Part shown: in pieces, positions 27,471 through 36,312 of the stretch
Layout of the letters: each line of letters begins with the position of its first letter
Numbering within the stretch: position 1 is the stretch's first letter
Assembly (NCBI RefSeq): GCF_019966595.1
Contig: NZ_JAINFJ010000003.1
Coordinates: 496,001 to 560,000, forward strand
Source of the DNA: Oricola indica
GTDB lineage: Bacteria; Pseudomonadota; Alphaproteobacteria; Rhizobiales; Rhizobiaceae
Length of the DNA stretch: 64,000 nucleotides
Direction: 5' to 3'
Position numbers and translations under genes: made by a program
Notes under the pieces: generated by a model
Databases searched by the model: none
What the model saw: the letters and a program-made list of their open reading frames with translations, nothing else
Told to the model about the DNA's origin: nothing

Positions 27471-27986
27471 TCATGCCGGCAACAAATTGTCCTGTGTCGT
27501 CTTGACCGCCACCGAGGAGACGAAACGCATCAGCACCTCGACACGGCCGCGATCATCCTTCGCGATCAATTCGCCGATCTCGTTTGCAAACGGTCCCGCC
27601 ATCAAAGTGACCTTGTCGCCAACTTTTAGATCCGGCGCATAAGTCACCATGCCGTCCGATCCGGCATGAGCTATGATCGCCTCCACGAAGCCTTGGGGAA
27701 GCGGTACCGGCCGCTCGTCCTGGCTTAGAATGAACTTAACGCCCAGCGTTCCGTTGATCGCGCGCCAGCGGATCGAGTCGAGACGCATTTGTACGAAGAG
27801 ATAGCCGGGGAAAAGCGGCCTTGCGCGTGTCACAAGTTTTCGCACACGACGCATCGTCGCCTTGCGCTTCGGAGAAAACACCTCGAAACCCTGGTTGCGT
27901 AATTGGCCGGCGGCGAAGAACTCGCGCGCAGGCTTGGTGGCCACCACATACCATCGTGGCCTACCGGCGATCTCGTGCGTTGCCAT
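27471..27986 (-). CDS. NusG-like transcription elongation/antitermination factor (RfaH/UpxY type)
   Basis: A 171-residue protein with an N-terminal NGN domain (RWYVVATKPAREFFAAGQL, then RPLFPGYLFVQM) and a C-terminal KOW segment (LKVGDKVTLMAGPFANEIGE). NusG paralogs in polysaccharide loci let RNA polymerase read through long operons. Housekeeping nusG normally lies beside ribosomal genes, so this is a specialised copy. ATG at 27986 directly precedes the NGN domain; the open frame runs 66 codons further without similarity. It lies just before the initiating transferase gene of a roughly 20-kb operon-like array. Confidence 0.85.
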   Translation of the reverse strand: MATHEIAGRPRWYVVATKPAREFFAAGQLRNQGFEVFSPKRKATMRRVRKLVTRARPLFPGYLFVQMRLDSIRWRAINGTLGVKFILSQDERPVPLPQGFVEAIIAHAGSDGMVTYAPDLKVGDKVTLMAGPFANEIGELIAKDDRGRVEVLMRFVSSVAVKTTQDNLLPA

Positions 27987-28173
27987 GCGTCTTCGCACCC
28001 TTTCCCGGTTTCCCGGTATTTCATCACTCGCCCTGCCCGGCAAGAATCCCGCTCTGCCCACAACCCGGACAGAAATAAGGACAACCCACGGTATAGCGCA
28101 ACCTGAAATATTTAATCCGGCAACATGTTGCCATGTCCGCCACACCGACCCTTGTCCGCAGGCCTGTAACTGG

Positions 28174-28896
28174 TCATGCCGCAAGATCCTTGTCTGCCAG
28201 TATCTTCAGCGGCATGCCCTCCGTCACCTTGAGCGCCAGCTCATCATCGTGACGTGCCGCGATCGCATCGCGTGCCTCCGACATGATCGGTGGGCGCCGG
28301 CGCGGATCATGGGCATCCGTGGCGATCACATCGACGATGCCTTCATCGAGCATTCGCTCCGACCAGTATTTTACCCGCGATCCGAACCGCCCCGTTACCG
28401 CGCCTGCCGTCAACTGGATAAGACAGCCCGCCTTTTTCAGATCGAGCACCGTCTGATAATGCTGTTCTATCCAGCTCAACCTCTCCGGATGGGTGACGAT
28501 CGGATAGTAACCGGCGCGGATCAGAACGCCGGCGAATTGCACCAGGCCCGGCAGGCGAACATGATGTGGCGGCTCGAACAGGAAATAGCGGGTCTCATTC
28601 AGGGTCGGGATTTCGCCGCGCCTGAACCGCTCATCGAGATGCGGTGCGACATGAATATCTGCGCCCGCAAGGAGCCACAGGTTGATCGCTTCCTCGTCAA
28701 GGCGCTGCTGCAGCGCGGCGATGCGCTTCAGGATATCCGGCTTGGTGTTGTCATAAACACCTGGCGTCACATGCGGCGTGCAGGCCATATGAGTAATTCC
28801 GTCATCAACCGCGATCCGCGCCATTTTCAGCGCAGTCTCGATCGTGTCGGCCCCGTCGTCGATGCCAGGCAGGAGATGAGCGTGCAGATCAATCAT
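28174..28896 (-). CDS. CpsB/CapC-type capsule tyrosine phosphatase (PHP fold)
   Basis: A 240-residue PHP-family metallo-phosphatase. Metal ligands are visible in MIDLHAHLLPGIDDGA (residues 1-16), ACTPHVTPGVYDNTK, FEPPHH, VTHPERL and TDAHDP. The family (CpsB, Wzb-like in function, YwqE) removes phosphate from the tyrosine autokinase that controls chain length in capsule export. No such kinase gene is in the window, so its partner is presumably encoded elsewhere. First gene of the minus-strand array, with 187 bases to the NusG-like start. Confidence 0.87.
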   Translation of the reverse strand: MIDLHAHLLPGIDDGADTIETALKMARIAVDDGITHMACTPHVTPGVYDNTKPDILKRIAALQQRLDEEAINLWLLAGADIHVAPHLDERFRRGEIPTLNETRYFLFEPPHHVRLPGLVQFAGVLIRAGYYPIVTHPERLSWIEQHYQTVLDLKKAGCLIQLTAGAVTGRFGSRVKYWSERMLDEGIVDVIATDAHDPRRRPPIMSEARDAIAARHDDELALKVTEGMPLKILADKDLAA

Positions 28897-29008
28897 GGAT
28901 CGGTTGTCGAATTCGCAAATTGTCCGGCGGCCCGTCTTTGCGTTACCGGTCCCGGATGCTCCTGCATAACTTAGGCATCGACGTCCTGTCGACCTTGACT
29001 GCGATCAA

Positions 29009-29476
29009 TTACTCAACGCTCATCTTCTTGTCGCCGCCATCGGTTGTGGCGAAATGAATAGTCAAACCCGCTTCGAGCGCGCTAAACCCGATGAGTGGAC
29101 CCCAATTCTGCCAGAACCCAGGCGATGTCGACGCGGTTGTGGGAACTTCGCTCACCCTCACGCACATTTGCCCGCGCGAATCGAGGATCGAAACCTCCGA
29201 ATTGGCGGCAACCGACATGGAACAGTCGCCAAGAGCAAGATCGGCGGATGATGCCGGCCCGGTTATCATCTGCGAGCCAACGACAAGCGGACTTCCCTGC
29301 TGCGCAGGGACCAGCCCCCCATCCGTCGACACGAGGACCCGCCCTGTCATACGCGTCAGTTCGCCGGCCGCAGCGCCTTGCGGCAACTGCGTCGCACAAT
29401 CGCAGTCAAGCGATTGCGCCGCCACCGGGCCCGCGGCGGCAAATGTCGCGACGGCCAAAATCAAGATCGTTTTCAT
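29009..29476 (-). CDS. Small exported cysteine-containing FecR-like protein (paralog A)
   Basis: A 155-residue protein with a signal peptide (ILILAVATFAAAGPVAAQS), then a Cys-x-Cys pair right after the cleavage site (DCDC). A FecR-like beta region follows (GRVLVSTDGG, then SPLVVGSQMITG and CSMSVAANSEVSI), then CVRV, a hydrophobic stretch near the C-terminus and the tail GGDKKMS. The neighbour at 29788-30282 has the same plan and tail, so the two are paralogs. FecR-like domains often act in cell-envelope sensing or as matrix proteins. No function is assigned. It sits just upstream of the polysaccharide locus on the same strand. Confidence 0.7.
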   Translation of the reverse strand: MKTILILAVATFAAAGPVAAQSLDCDCATQLPQGAAAGELTRMTGRVLVSTDGGLVPAQQGSPLVVGSQMITGPASSADLALGDCSMSVAANSEVSILDSRGQMCVRVSEVPTTASTSPGFWQNWGPLIGFSALEAGLTIHFATTDGGDKKMSVE

Positions 29477-29488
29477 CGGTTCAAACAC

Positions 29489-29787
29489 TCCAGGTTTTAC
29501 CCCCCAACCTAGCTGTCGCCTTAAACGTGCAATGCCAAGCTGTTGTGAAACTTGATTCGCCGTCCGGCTCTTGTGCCATGCAACAAGCCGGATGCGCCGG
29601 GATTGTACAATTCACGAAATCTTATAGGCCAGAACCTGCGGAAGCCCCCGCGCAGCGGAATGTGAGCGCACCGCACCGATCAAGTGACTGGAATATCGAG
29701 GGAAAATATCAGGAAACCGAAAATGAAAACGGCCGCGATCGAAAGAGCCCGGCCGATCAACAAGTCGCAAAGGCTGTAAACCGAGCG
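29489..29787. other. Intergenic gap between the two paralogs
   Basis: 299 bases without a recognised gene. It lies upstream of paralog A and downstream of paralog B. No clear hairpin with a T-run was found, so the two may be transcribed separately or as one unit. Confidence 0.5.
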
Positions 29788-30282
29788 TTATTGGGCGCTC
29801 GTCTTCTTGTCGCCGCCGCTCACCACGATCGCGGTCACGCCACCAACGGTGCCCAAGATAAGAAGCGCCGCTGCAGCCTGGCCATTTCCGCCCGACGCAG
29901 TCGTCGAGGCCGGTTGGGACTGATAAGCCGCAACGCAGATTTCCGTGTCGCTGGCGAAAATCGACATCTCCGAGTTCACATCCATCGTGAACCGGCAGCC
30001 ATTATCCGCCGTGTCATTGGTTGGGAAGATCGAGATCTGTGCCGTCCCGTCGGTGCCGGTCACAACCCGCGAACCAAGAAAAAGAGGTTGCCCGGCCTTC
30101 GCGCCAGACAATGCCCCACTGAAATCGATCGCGCGAACGTCACCAGCACCGTCGGCGATTTCGCCGATCTCCTTGCTGCCATCGGTGAGCGGGATTTTAC
30201 AGGTGCATTCCTGCTGCGCGAAGACAGGCCCGACTGTAGCTGCCAACAATGACGCGGCCAACAAGGCTTTGATCGTGTTCAT
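29788..30282 (-). CDS. Small exported cysteine-containing FecR-like protein (paralog B)
   Basis: A 164-residue protein. Signal peptide ALLAASLLAATVGPVFAQ, mature start QQECTCKIPLTDG with the same Cys-x-Cys, FecR-like strands (QPLFLGSRVVTGTDGTAQIS), CRFTMDVNSEMSIF and EICVAAYQ. A C-terminal transmembrane-like helix (AAAALLILGTVGGVTAIVV) and the tail GGDKKTS follow. Shares with paralog A the four cysteines, the NSE-S-I block and the GGDKK tail, although overall identity is low. ATG at 30282 is preferred over a start eight codons earlier because it begins the signal peptide. Confidence 0.7.
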   Translation of the reverse strand: MNTIKALLAASLLAATVGPVFAQQECTCKIPLTDGSKEIGEIADGAGDVRAIDFSGALSGAKAGQPLFLGSRVVTGTDGTAQISIFPTNDTADNGCRFTMDVNSEMSIFASDTEICVAAYQSQPASTTASGGNGQAAAALLILGTVGGVTAIVVSGGDKKTSAQ

Positions 30283-30306
30283 GCGAGCGGACCCCCAGAT
30301 CCTCAA

Positions 30307-30701
30307 ATAAATAATTGATTCCGTGATTTTGAGGTATCATGCACAGCAGTTGCTGATCAACAGTTAACCTCTTCGGATTTCCGAAGTTTTGCGTTCAGTA
30401 AAGCAAACGTGAGTGATTGTAGCAAAAGCACAACACGTGCCCTGACGTCAGCAAACGAAATATTTCTGTCAGTCGCGGATCCGGGCACGAATGACGACGC
30501 CAAACCGGAAACGCCGGATTAAGAAAGCGCCAGATTCAGCGCGCGCGCCAGTTTTTTAAGCAGACCACCGGCAGCATCATTTCACTTGCCTGCAGGACCG
30601 GTTGCCAAAACAAAAAAGCCCTCTCGCCGGCCGTTAACGGTTTTGACGGGGCTTTTATGCCATGACCCACGCAAAGCTCTCGCGAAGGGGAACCCCCCGT
30701 C
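30307..30701. other. 395-base gap with two hairpins
   Basis: Divergent promoter region of paralog B (minus) and the plus-strand glycosyltransferase gene. It holds the hairpin CTTCGGA-tt-TCCGAAG (30371-30386, followed by TTTT on the plus strand) and the longer hairpin at 30614-30656. No coding signal was found. Confidence 0.6.
30614..30656 (+). promoter_or_regulatory. Leader hairpin upstream of the plus-strand glycosyltransferase gene
   Basis: AAAAGCCC (30614-30621) pairs with GGGCTTTT (30649-30656); the loop contains the palindrome CCGTTAACGG. It ends about 45 bases before the start codon. It resembles an intrinsic terminator in either direction and could act as an attenuator, or end an unseen minus-strand transcript. 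Confidence 0.4.
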
Positions 30702-31679
30702 ATGGAAATCCAAAAGCTGTCACTGGAACAGTTCGGTCGGGCCTTGTCGCCGACCATCGCCGTCCTGATCCCCTGTTTCAACGAGGCTGCGACGATCGCG
30801 GCGGTCGTGAGGGATTTCAAGGCGGCCCTGCCCGACGCGCGCATCTATGTGCATGACAACAACTCGACGGACGGCACGTCCGAAATCGCCGCCAAGGCCG
30901 GCGCCATCGTCAGGCACGAGGGAAATCAGGGCAAAGGCAATGTCGTGCGGCGCATGTTCGCCGACATAGAGGCCGATCTCTACATCATGGTGGACGGGGA
31001 CGGCACATATGATGCCCAAAGCGCCACGCGTATTCTCGAAATGCTCCGCACCGGACCCTTTGACATGGTCAACGCCGCGCGCGCGCATACGGAGTCGGGT
31101 GCCTATCGCCCCGCGCATGTGTTCGGGAATCGAATGCTCACAGGCACCGTCGGCATGCTTTTCGGCAAGCAGACCAATGACATGCTGTCGGGCTACAAGG
31201 GATTCAGCCGCCGTTTCGTGAAGACATTTCCTGCGCTCAGCCGCAATTTCGAGATCGAAACCGAACTGATGATCCACGCCCTCGACCTGCGCCTGCCGAT
31301 CGCGGAGATCGAAGCGCCTTACGGTGCGCGCCCGGACGGATCGGAAAGCAAGCTCAGCACGTTCCGCGACGGCTTCAGGATCTTGCGCCTGATCGGCTGG
31401 TTCCTGCGCAACGAAAAGCCGCTCGCATTCTTCTCGGCGGTCGCCGCGGCCTTCTGCCTGCTGTCGATTGGCATCGCCACACCCGTGATCATCGAGTTTT
31501 TCGAAACGGGGCTCGTGCCGCGTCTGCCGACGGCGGTCCTTGCGGCATCGATCATGCTGCTGTCCGCTCTCAGCCTCTTTACAGGGTTCATTCTCGACAC
31601 CGTCACCCACGGTCGCCGCGAGGCGAAGCGCCTCGCCTATCTCAAGGAACCGCCACCGCCGGAAAGCGGCCGAATCTAG
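30702..31679 (+). CDS. Family 2 glycosyltransferase with C-terminal membrane anchor (DPM1-like)
   Basis: A 325-residue protein. The GT-A domain (residues 18-230) shows [45 protein letters not shown] and the DXD-type MVDGDGTYD. Two hydrophobic helices follow at about 245-300. This resembles dolichol/polyprenyl-phosphate mannosyl- and glucosyltransferases, which charge a lipid carrier. It is the only plus-strand gene near the polysaccharide locus and may supply a lipid-linked sugar for a side branch, which is inference. Its TAG overlaps the hiuH stop from the other strand within one CTAG. Confidence 0.85.
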   Translation: MEIQKLSLEQFGRALSPTIAVLIPCFNEAATIAAVVRDFKAALPDARIYVHDNNSTDGTSEIAAKAGAIVRHEGNQGKGNVVRRMFADIEADLYIMVDGDGTYDAQSATRILEMLRTGPFDMVNAARAHTESGAYRPAHVFGNRMLTGTVGMLFGKQTNDMLSGYKGFSRRFVKTFPALSRNFEIETELMIHALDLRLPIAEIEAPYGARPDGSESKLSTFRDGFRILRLIGWFLRNEKPLAFFSAVAAAFCLLSIGIATPVIIEFFETGLVPRLPTAVLAASIMLLSALSLFTGFILDTVTHGRREAKRLAYLKEPPPPESGRI

Positions 31680-32041
31680 CTTCCGCGATAGGTGGAGTAG
31701 CTCCAGGGTGTGACCAGCAACGGGACATGATAGCCCGAGTTGGTGTCCGATATCCCAAAACGGATCGGAACCACGTCCAGGAACGGCGTATCGGCCTGTT
31801 CCACGCCGCCCTTTTGCCCATAGTAAGCCGCCACTTCGAAATGGATTTCGTAGACCCCGGCCTTCATTTCGTCAGCGCCCAGCAGCAATTCGTCCGTGCG
31901 TCCATCCGCATTCGTGACGGCCTGCTTGACTGTTTCGAGATCGCCTGTACCCGACTTCGCCGCATAAAGTGTCAGGCGCATGCCCTGCGCCGGCTTTCCG
32001 GTGGCGGTGTCGAGCACATGGGTCGAGAGTTTTCCGGGCAT
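31676..32041 (-). CDS. hiuH: 5-hydroxyisourate hydrolase (transthyretin-like)
   Basis: A 121-residue protein with the N-terminal [17 protein letters not shown] (active-site His), [13 protein letters not shown], and the diagnostic C-terminal YRGS tetrapeptide, all typical of HIU hydrolases. It opens 5-hydroxyisourate, the product of urate oxidation, to OHCU for the next enzyme. Last gene of the purine operon; its ATG is one base past the uraD stop. Also called uraH or pucM. Confidence 0.95.
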   Translation of the reverse strand: MPGKLSTHVLDTATGKPAQGMRLTLYAAKSGTGDLETVKQAVTNADGRTDELLLGADEMKAGVYEIHFEVAAYYGQKGGVEQADTPFLDVVPIRFGISDTNSGYHVPLLVTPWSYSTYRGS

Positions 32042-32042
32042 G

Positions 32043-32555
32043 TTATTCCTCGATCAGGTCGTGAAGGCGAAAAGAGCCGATCTGAGCAATCTGCGCCAGC
32101 GCTTCGGATTTCTCATCGGGTTGTGAGTTCTCGAGACGGCGCTCGAAGGCGTCGAGTATCGAATGCTTGTCGTGACCTCGCACTGCCAGAATGAACGGGA
32201 AACCGAATTTCTGTTTGTAGGCGTCGTTCAGGGTGTGAAATCGGGTAAATTCCTCGCTCGTCAATCGGTCGAGGCCGGCTCCCTTTTGCTCGGACGTCGA
32301 TTCAGCCGTCAGTTCACCGGCGAGCGCGGCCTTTCCCGCAAGGTCGGGATGCGCGCGAATAAGCGCCAGCTGCGCGTCCTCGTCCGCGTCGTCGACGGCT
32401 GAGACCATGGCGGCGTGAAGAGCTTCGATGCTCGCAAAGGGCCGCATGCCCGAAACCGCCTCGGCGACCCATGGCGAATGCTCGAAAATCGCACCGAGCG
32501 CGGCGACGAATTCGGAGTCGGAACAGGTGTTTAGCGTGGAAAGCGGAAGGGTCAC
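32043..32555 (-). CDS. uraD: OHCU decarboxylase
   Basis: A 170-residue all-helical protein containing [14 protein letters not shown] (catalytic His) and [19 protein letters not shown], the two signatures of 2-oxo-4-hydroxy-4-carboxy-5-ureidoimidazoline decarboxylase, which yields S-allantoin. The start is GTG at 32555, overlapping the xdhB stop (GTGA); no ATG is near, and the residues after it (TLPLSTLN) begin the family alignment. The frame stays open far upstream, but that part is the antisense-like shadow of xdhB in another frame. Confidence 0.92.
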   Translation of the reverse strand: MTLPLSTLNTCSDSEFVAALGAIFEHSPWVAEAVSGMRPFASIEALHAAMVSAVDDADEDAQLALIRAHPDLAGKAALAGELTAESTSEQKGAGLDRLTSEEFTRFHTLNDAYKQKFGFPFILAVRGHDKHSILDAFERRLENSQPDEKSEALAQIAQIGSFRLHDLIEE

Positions 32556-34882
32556 GAAAGGCTCCCGCTGCGCGCGCGGACATCGTCGATCGCGGCCAGA
32601 ATATTTTCCGGCGTAGCCGGCGCTATCAATTGCGGCGCCAGGCCGGGTGCCCCGCAGGAGGCGACCGCGTCGCGGATCGCAAGCCACACCGACACGGCGA
32701 GCATCAATGGCGGTTCGCCAACCGCCTTCGAGCGATAAACGGTTTCCTCGGCGTTCGGTGCATTGCCCAGAAGGTGAACATTGAATTCGCGCGGCACATC
32801 GCGGGAACCGGGAATCTTGTAGGTCGACGGCCCGATCGTGCGCAGCCGCCCCTTGCCGTCCCACCACAGTTCCTCGCATGTGAGCCAGCCCATGCCCTGT
32901 ATGAAAGCCCCCTCGATCTGGCCGAGATCGATCGCAGGATTGAGCGACGCGCCGCAATCCTGCAGCAGGTCCGCGCGAAGGCAACGGCTTTCGCCGGTCA
33001 GCGTATCGATGGCGACCTCGGCGACGGCGGCGCCATAGGTGTAGTAGAAGAACGGCCGGCCCTTCAGCGTCTTCGGGTCCCAATGGATCTTCGGCGTCGC
33101 ATAGTACCCCGCCTCGGAGAGCTGCACTCGGGCCGCCCAGGTCATCTTCGCCAGTTCCCCGAAGGAGACGGAGCGATTGCCGGCATGCACGCGGCTCTCG
33201 CGAAAAACGATCTGCTCGACGGAAACATCGAAATGTTCGGCGGCAACACTGGCCATGCGTCCCCGTATCGCTGTCGCCGCATTGTAGGCCGCCATGCCGT
33301 TCAGGTCCGAACCGGTGGATGCGGCGGTCGCCGACGTATTCGGCACCTTTCCGGTCGTCGTCGCCGTGATCTTCACCTGGTCGATGTCGATCTGGAAGAC
33401 TTCCGCCACGACCTGGGCGACCTTCATGAACAGCCCCTGCCCCATCTCGGTACCGCCATGGTTCAGATGCACCGATCCGTCCTGGTAGACATGGACCAGC
33501 GCGCCGGCCTGGTTCAGGGAGGTCAGGTTGAAGGAGATGCCGAACTTGATCGGCACCATCGCCAGGCCGCGACGCAGCAACGGGTCTTCGGCATTGTGCG
33601 CATCGATTTCCGCACGGCGGCGCTGCCAATCGGAACTCGCCAGCAGCGCTTCTGTCACTTCGATTAGTCGATTGTGCTCGACCGGCTGACCATAGGGCGT
33701 AACCTCGCCCGTTTCCGGACCGTAATAATTGATCGCGCGGACCACGTTCGGATCGAGCTGCAATTCGCGCGCGATCGAATCCATGATCGCCTCGATGGCG
33801 ATGATGCCCTGCGGGCCGCCGAACCCGCGAAATGCCGTATTCGAGACGGTGTTCGTCTTGCAGGCATGGCCGACAAAGCGCGCTGCGGGGATGAAATAGG
33901 AATTGTCGGAATGGGTCAGTGTGCGCGTGATAACCGGGCCCGTCAGGTCCGGTGTGTTGCCGGCGCGCGCAAGATACTCAATATCGAGACCGCGAATGCG
34001 TCCGTTCGCATCAACCCCGGCCTTCCATGTCGCCACCATGTCGTGGCGCTTGCCGGTGGCCGTCATGTCCGTCGAGCGCTTGAGGCGCAGCTTCACCGGC
34101 TTTCCGGTCTGTCGAGCCAGCAAGGCGGCGGCCGCTGCAATAATCGTCGGCTGACTCTCCTTGCCGCCGAAGCCGCCGCCCATGCGGCGTGTGAACACAT
34201 CGACGGAGTTCGCCAGTCCGCCCAGCACATGGGCGACGTGATGCTGCACCTCCGTGGGATGCTGGGTGGATGAATGGACCACCATGTCGCCGTCCTCGCC
34301 GGGAATGGCGTAGGCAATATGGGTTTCCAGGTAGAAATGGTCCTGGCCGCCGATATCCAGCCGGCCCTCGACGATCTTTTCGGCAGAAGCAAGGGCCGCG
34401 TCGACATCGCCTTCAAGCACCTTTTGCGGCGGCATCACGTAGGAACCGGCCTTGTGCGCGGCTTCGACATCGAGCGCAGGTTCCAGTTCATCGATATCAA
34501 GCCCGACCGCACGCGCGGCCTTCACGGCCTGTTCGAATGTCTCGGCCGCGATCGCGCCGATCGGCTGACCGAGATAGTCGACGATCTCTTCCGCGAAAAG
34601 CGGCTCTCCGTGAAGGATCGGGCCGATGTCATTGTGACCCGGAATGTCCGCCGCCGCGACAAAGCCCTTCACACCCGGCAGGGCCAGCGCCTTTGCCGGA
34701 TCAATGGCGTTCAACCTGCCATGCGCGACCGGCGAGATGACCAGCGCCGCATGCAGTGTGCCGGGCATTTCGGTCATATCGTCGATATAGGCCGCATCGC
34801 CCGAAACATGTTTGACCGCGCTGTCGTGGGCCAGGCCATGGCCGACAACGCTTCGCTGAATCGTTTCGATCTCGATCGTCAT
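32552..34882 (-). CDS. xdhB: Xanthine dehydrogenase, molybdopterin-binding subunit
   Basis: A 776-residue large subunit of the XdhAB type. Residues about 20-130 form the aldehyde oxidase/xanthine dehydrogenase a/b hammerhead domain. MGGGFGGKESQ (234-244) contacts the cofactor, FRGFGGPQG follows in the Mo-binding domain, and GEPPLMLAVSVWLAIRDA near the C-terminus carries the catalytic glutamate. It oxidises hypoxanthine and xanthine to urate. It overlaps xdhA by four bases (ATGA) and uraD by four (GTGA). The XdhC insertion chaperone is not in the window. Confidence 0.95.
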   Translation of the reverse strand: MTIEIETIQRSVVGHGLAHDSAVKHVSGDAAYIDDMTEMPGTLHAALVISPVAHGRLNAIDPAKALALPGVKGFVAAADIPGHNDIGPILHGEPLFAEEIVDYLGQPIGAIAAETFEQAVKAARAVGLDIDELEPALDVEAAHKAGSYVMPPQKVLEGDVDAALASAEKIVEGRLDIGGQDHFYLETHIAYAIPGEDGDMVVHSSTQHPTEVQHHVAHVLGGLANSVDVFTRRMGGGFGGKESQPTIIAAAAALLARQTGKPVKLRLKRSTDMTATGKRHDMVATWKAGVDANGRIRGLDIEYLARAGNTPDLTGPVITRTLTHSDNSYFIPAARFVGHACKTNTVSNTAFRGFGGPQGIIAIEAIMDSIARELQLDPNVVRAINYYGPETGEVTPYGQPVEHNRLIEVTEALLASSDWQRRRAEIDAHNAEDPLLRRGLAMVPIKFGISFNLTSLNQAGALVHVYQDGSVHLNHGGTEMGQGLFMKVAQVVAEVFQIDIDQVKITATTTGKVPNTSATAASTGSDLNGMAAYNAATAIRGRMASVAAEHFDVSVEQIVFRESRVHAGNRSVSFGELAKMTWAARVQLSEAGYYATPKIHWDPKTLKGRPFFYYTYGAAVAEVAIDTLTGESRCLRADLLQDCGASLNPAIDLGQIEGAFIQGMGWLTCEELWWDGKGRLRTIGPSTYKIPGSRDVPREFNVHLLGNAPNAEETVYRSKAVGEPPLMLAVSVWLAIRDAVASCGAPGLAPQLIAPATPENILAAIDDVRARSGSLS

Positions 34883-36294
34883 AGCGCCATTACCTCCACC
34901 GTCTCGCCCGCGAGGTCACGGGCAAAGCGCTGCAGCAACGATGCCGCGCTGCGCGAGCGATAGGCCGCACTGCCGCGCCAGTCCGACAGCGGATCGAAAT
35001 CCTCCGAAAGGGCCTGGCCCGCCTCGGTCGCCGAACCTGATTCAAGGGACGTGCCCAACAGCTTGTTTTCAGACGCTTTTGCGCGCTTCGGAATCGCGGC
35101 CATTCCGCCGAAAGCCAAGCGGCACGCGGCGACTTTTCCGTCGTCCATCGAGACCCAGAAAGCGCCACAGACGGTCGAAATGTCCTGATCGTAGCGTTTC
35201 GACAATTTATAGACACGGAACGCTTCGCCGTCCTTCGGACGCGGCAAAGTCACGGCGGCAATCACCTCGTCGTCTGCGAGTTCGGTCTTGCGGTAATCGA
35301 GGAAGAAATCCTCCAGCGGCAGCGTTCGCGCGCCACGCGCCTTCGAGGCGAGCGTGATCGATGCGCCAAGCGCGATCAGTGCGGGCGGACCATCGCCGAT
35401 GGGACTGGCGGTCCCTATGTTGCCGCCGACCGTTCCCATCGCGCGGATCTGGGTCGAGCCGAACCGGCGGATCAGGACTGCAAGGCTCGGATAGTCCGCG
35501 CCGACTGCCTGAAGGATTTCATCCCAGGTTACGGCCGCGCCAAAGGTCCAGGCGTCCGAGCCTGTCTCGATCATGCGCAGTTCACGAACGTGACGTGTGG
35601 AGATGATCCGGTCCCAATCGGAATGATAATCGGCGCGCGCGACACCGAGGTCGGTTCCGCCCGCAAGGATGACTGCATCGTGATATTGCGCGCGAAGGTC
35701 GGTGAATTCATCCAGTGTTGCGGGCTGATGCAGGACCGATCCGCCGAACTCGATTTCCGGCTGACAACCGGGCAGCTCCGGTGCGGCCTGCTCCGGCCTG
35801 TCCGCTTTCGCCGCCGTTTTCGCCGCCTCGACGATCGGCCGGTAGCCGGTACAGCGGCACAGATTTCCCGCAAGCGTGTCGTGAATGACCTCCTCGTCCG
35901 GATCGGATGTCTTTTCGAGCAACCCGGTCAGCGCCATGACGATGCCCGGCGTGCAAAACCCGCATTGCGACGATCCGTTCGACGCCATCGCCTCCTGGAC
36001 GGGGGTCAGAACATTGTCGGTCTTCAATCCTTCCACGGTCGTCAGTTCCGCGCCGTCGAGCTGGGCCGCAGTCATGATGCAGGCATTGGCGGCCATGCGA
36101 GGTCCATCGCCACGCCGCAGAAGCACGGTGCAGGCCCCGCAATCGCCTTCTGCACAGCCCTCTTTCGTGCCCTTCAGACCGAGATGATTGCGGATCGCGT
36201 CGAGTGCCGTTGTGTCCGGCCGGACCGGCAGATCGACCGGACTGCCGTTGAGCACGAACCGAATTGAACCGGATGATTGCGGAGAGGTTGTCAT
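34879..36294 (-). CDS. xdhA: Xanthine dehydrogenase, FeS/FAD small subunit
   Basis: A 471-residue protein. The plant-type 2Fe-2S cluster ligands are C47, C52, C55 and C72; the second cluster, in QCGFCTPG and GNLCRCTGYRP, uses C111, C114, C146 and C148. The FAD-binding domain follows (LAGGTDLGVARADY, TVGGNIGTASPIGDGPP), then a CO-dehydrogenase-like C-terminal domain. It passes electrons from the Mo centre to NAD. Start ATG at 36294, 18 bases after allA. Confidence 0.95.
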   Translation of the reverse strand: MTTSPQSSGSIRFVLNGSPVDLPVRPDTTALDAIRNHLGLKGTKEGCAEGDCGACTVLLRRGDGPRMAANACIMTAAQLDGAELTTVEGLKTDNVLTPVQEAMASNGSSQCGFCTPGIVMALTGLLEKTSDPDEEVIHDTLAGNLCRCTGYRPIVEAAKTAAKADRPEQAAPELPGCQPEIEFGGSVLHQPATLDEFTDLRAQYHDAVILAGGTDLGVARADYHSDWDRIISTRHVRELRMIETGSDAWTFGAAVTWDEILQAVGADYPSLAVLIRRFGSTQIRAMGTVGGNIGTASPIGDGPPALIALGASITLASKARGARTLPLEDFFLDYRKTELADDEVIAAVTLPRPKDGEAFRVYKLSKRYDQDISTVCGAFWVSMDDGKVAACRLAFGGMAAIPKRAKASENKLLGTSLESGSATEAGQALSEDFDPLSDWRGSAAYRSRSAASLLQRFARDLAGETVEVMAL

Positions 36295-36312
36295 GATCGG
36301 AAACCCTGCCCG

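Noticed and set aside
26211-27629. Plus-strand open frame of about 472 codons
   Set aside because: Antisense to the glycosylphosphotransferase and NusG-like genes; no recognisable domain.
32556-33629. Open frame extending uraD upstream by more than 350 codons
   Set aside because: It overlaps xdhB in another frame and shows no similarity to anything; the overlap GTGA fixes the uraD start.
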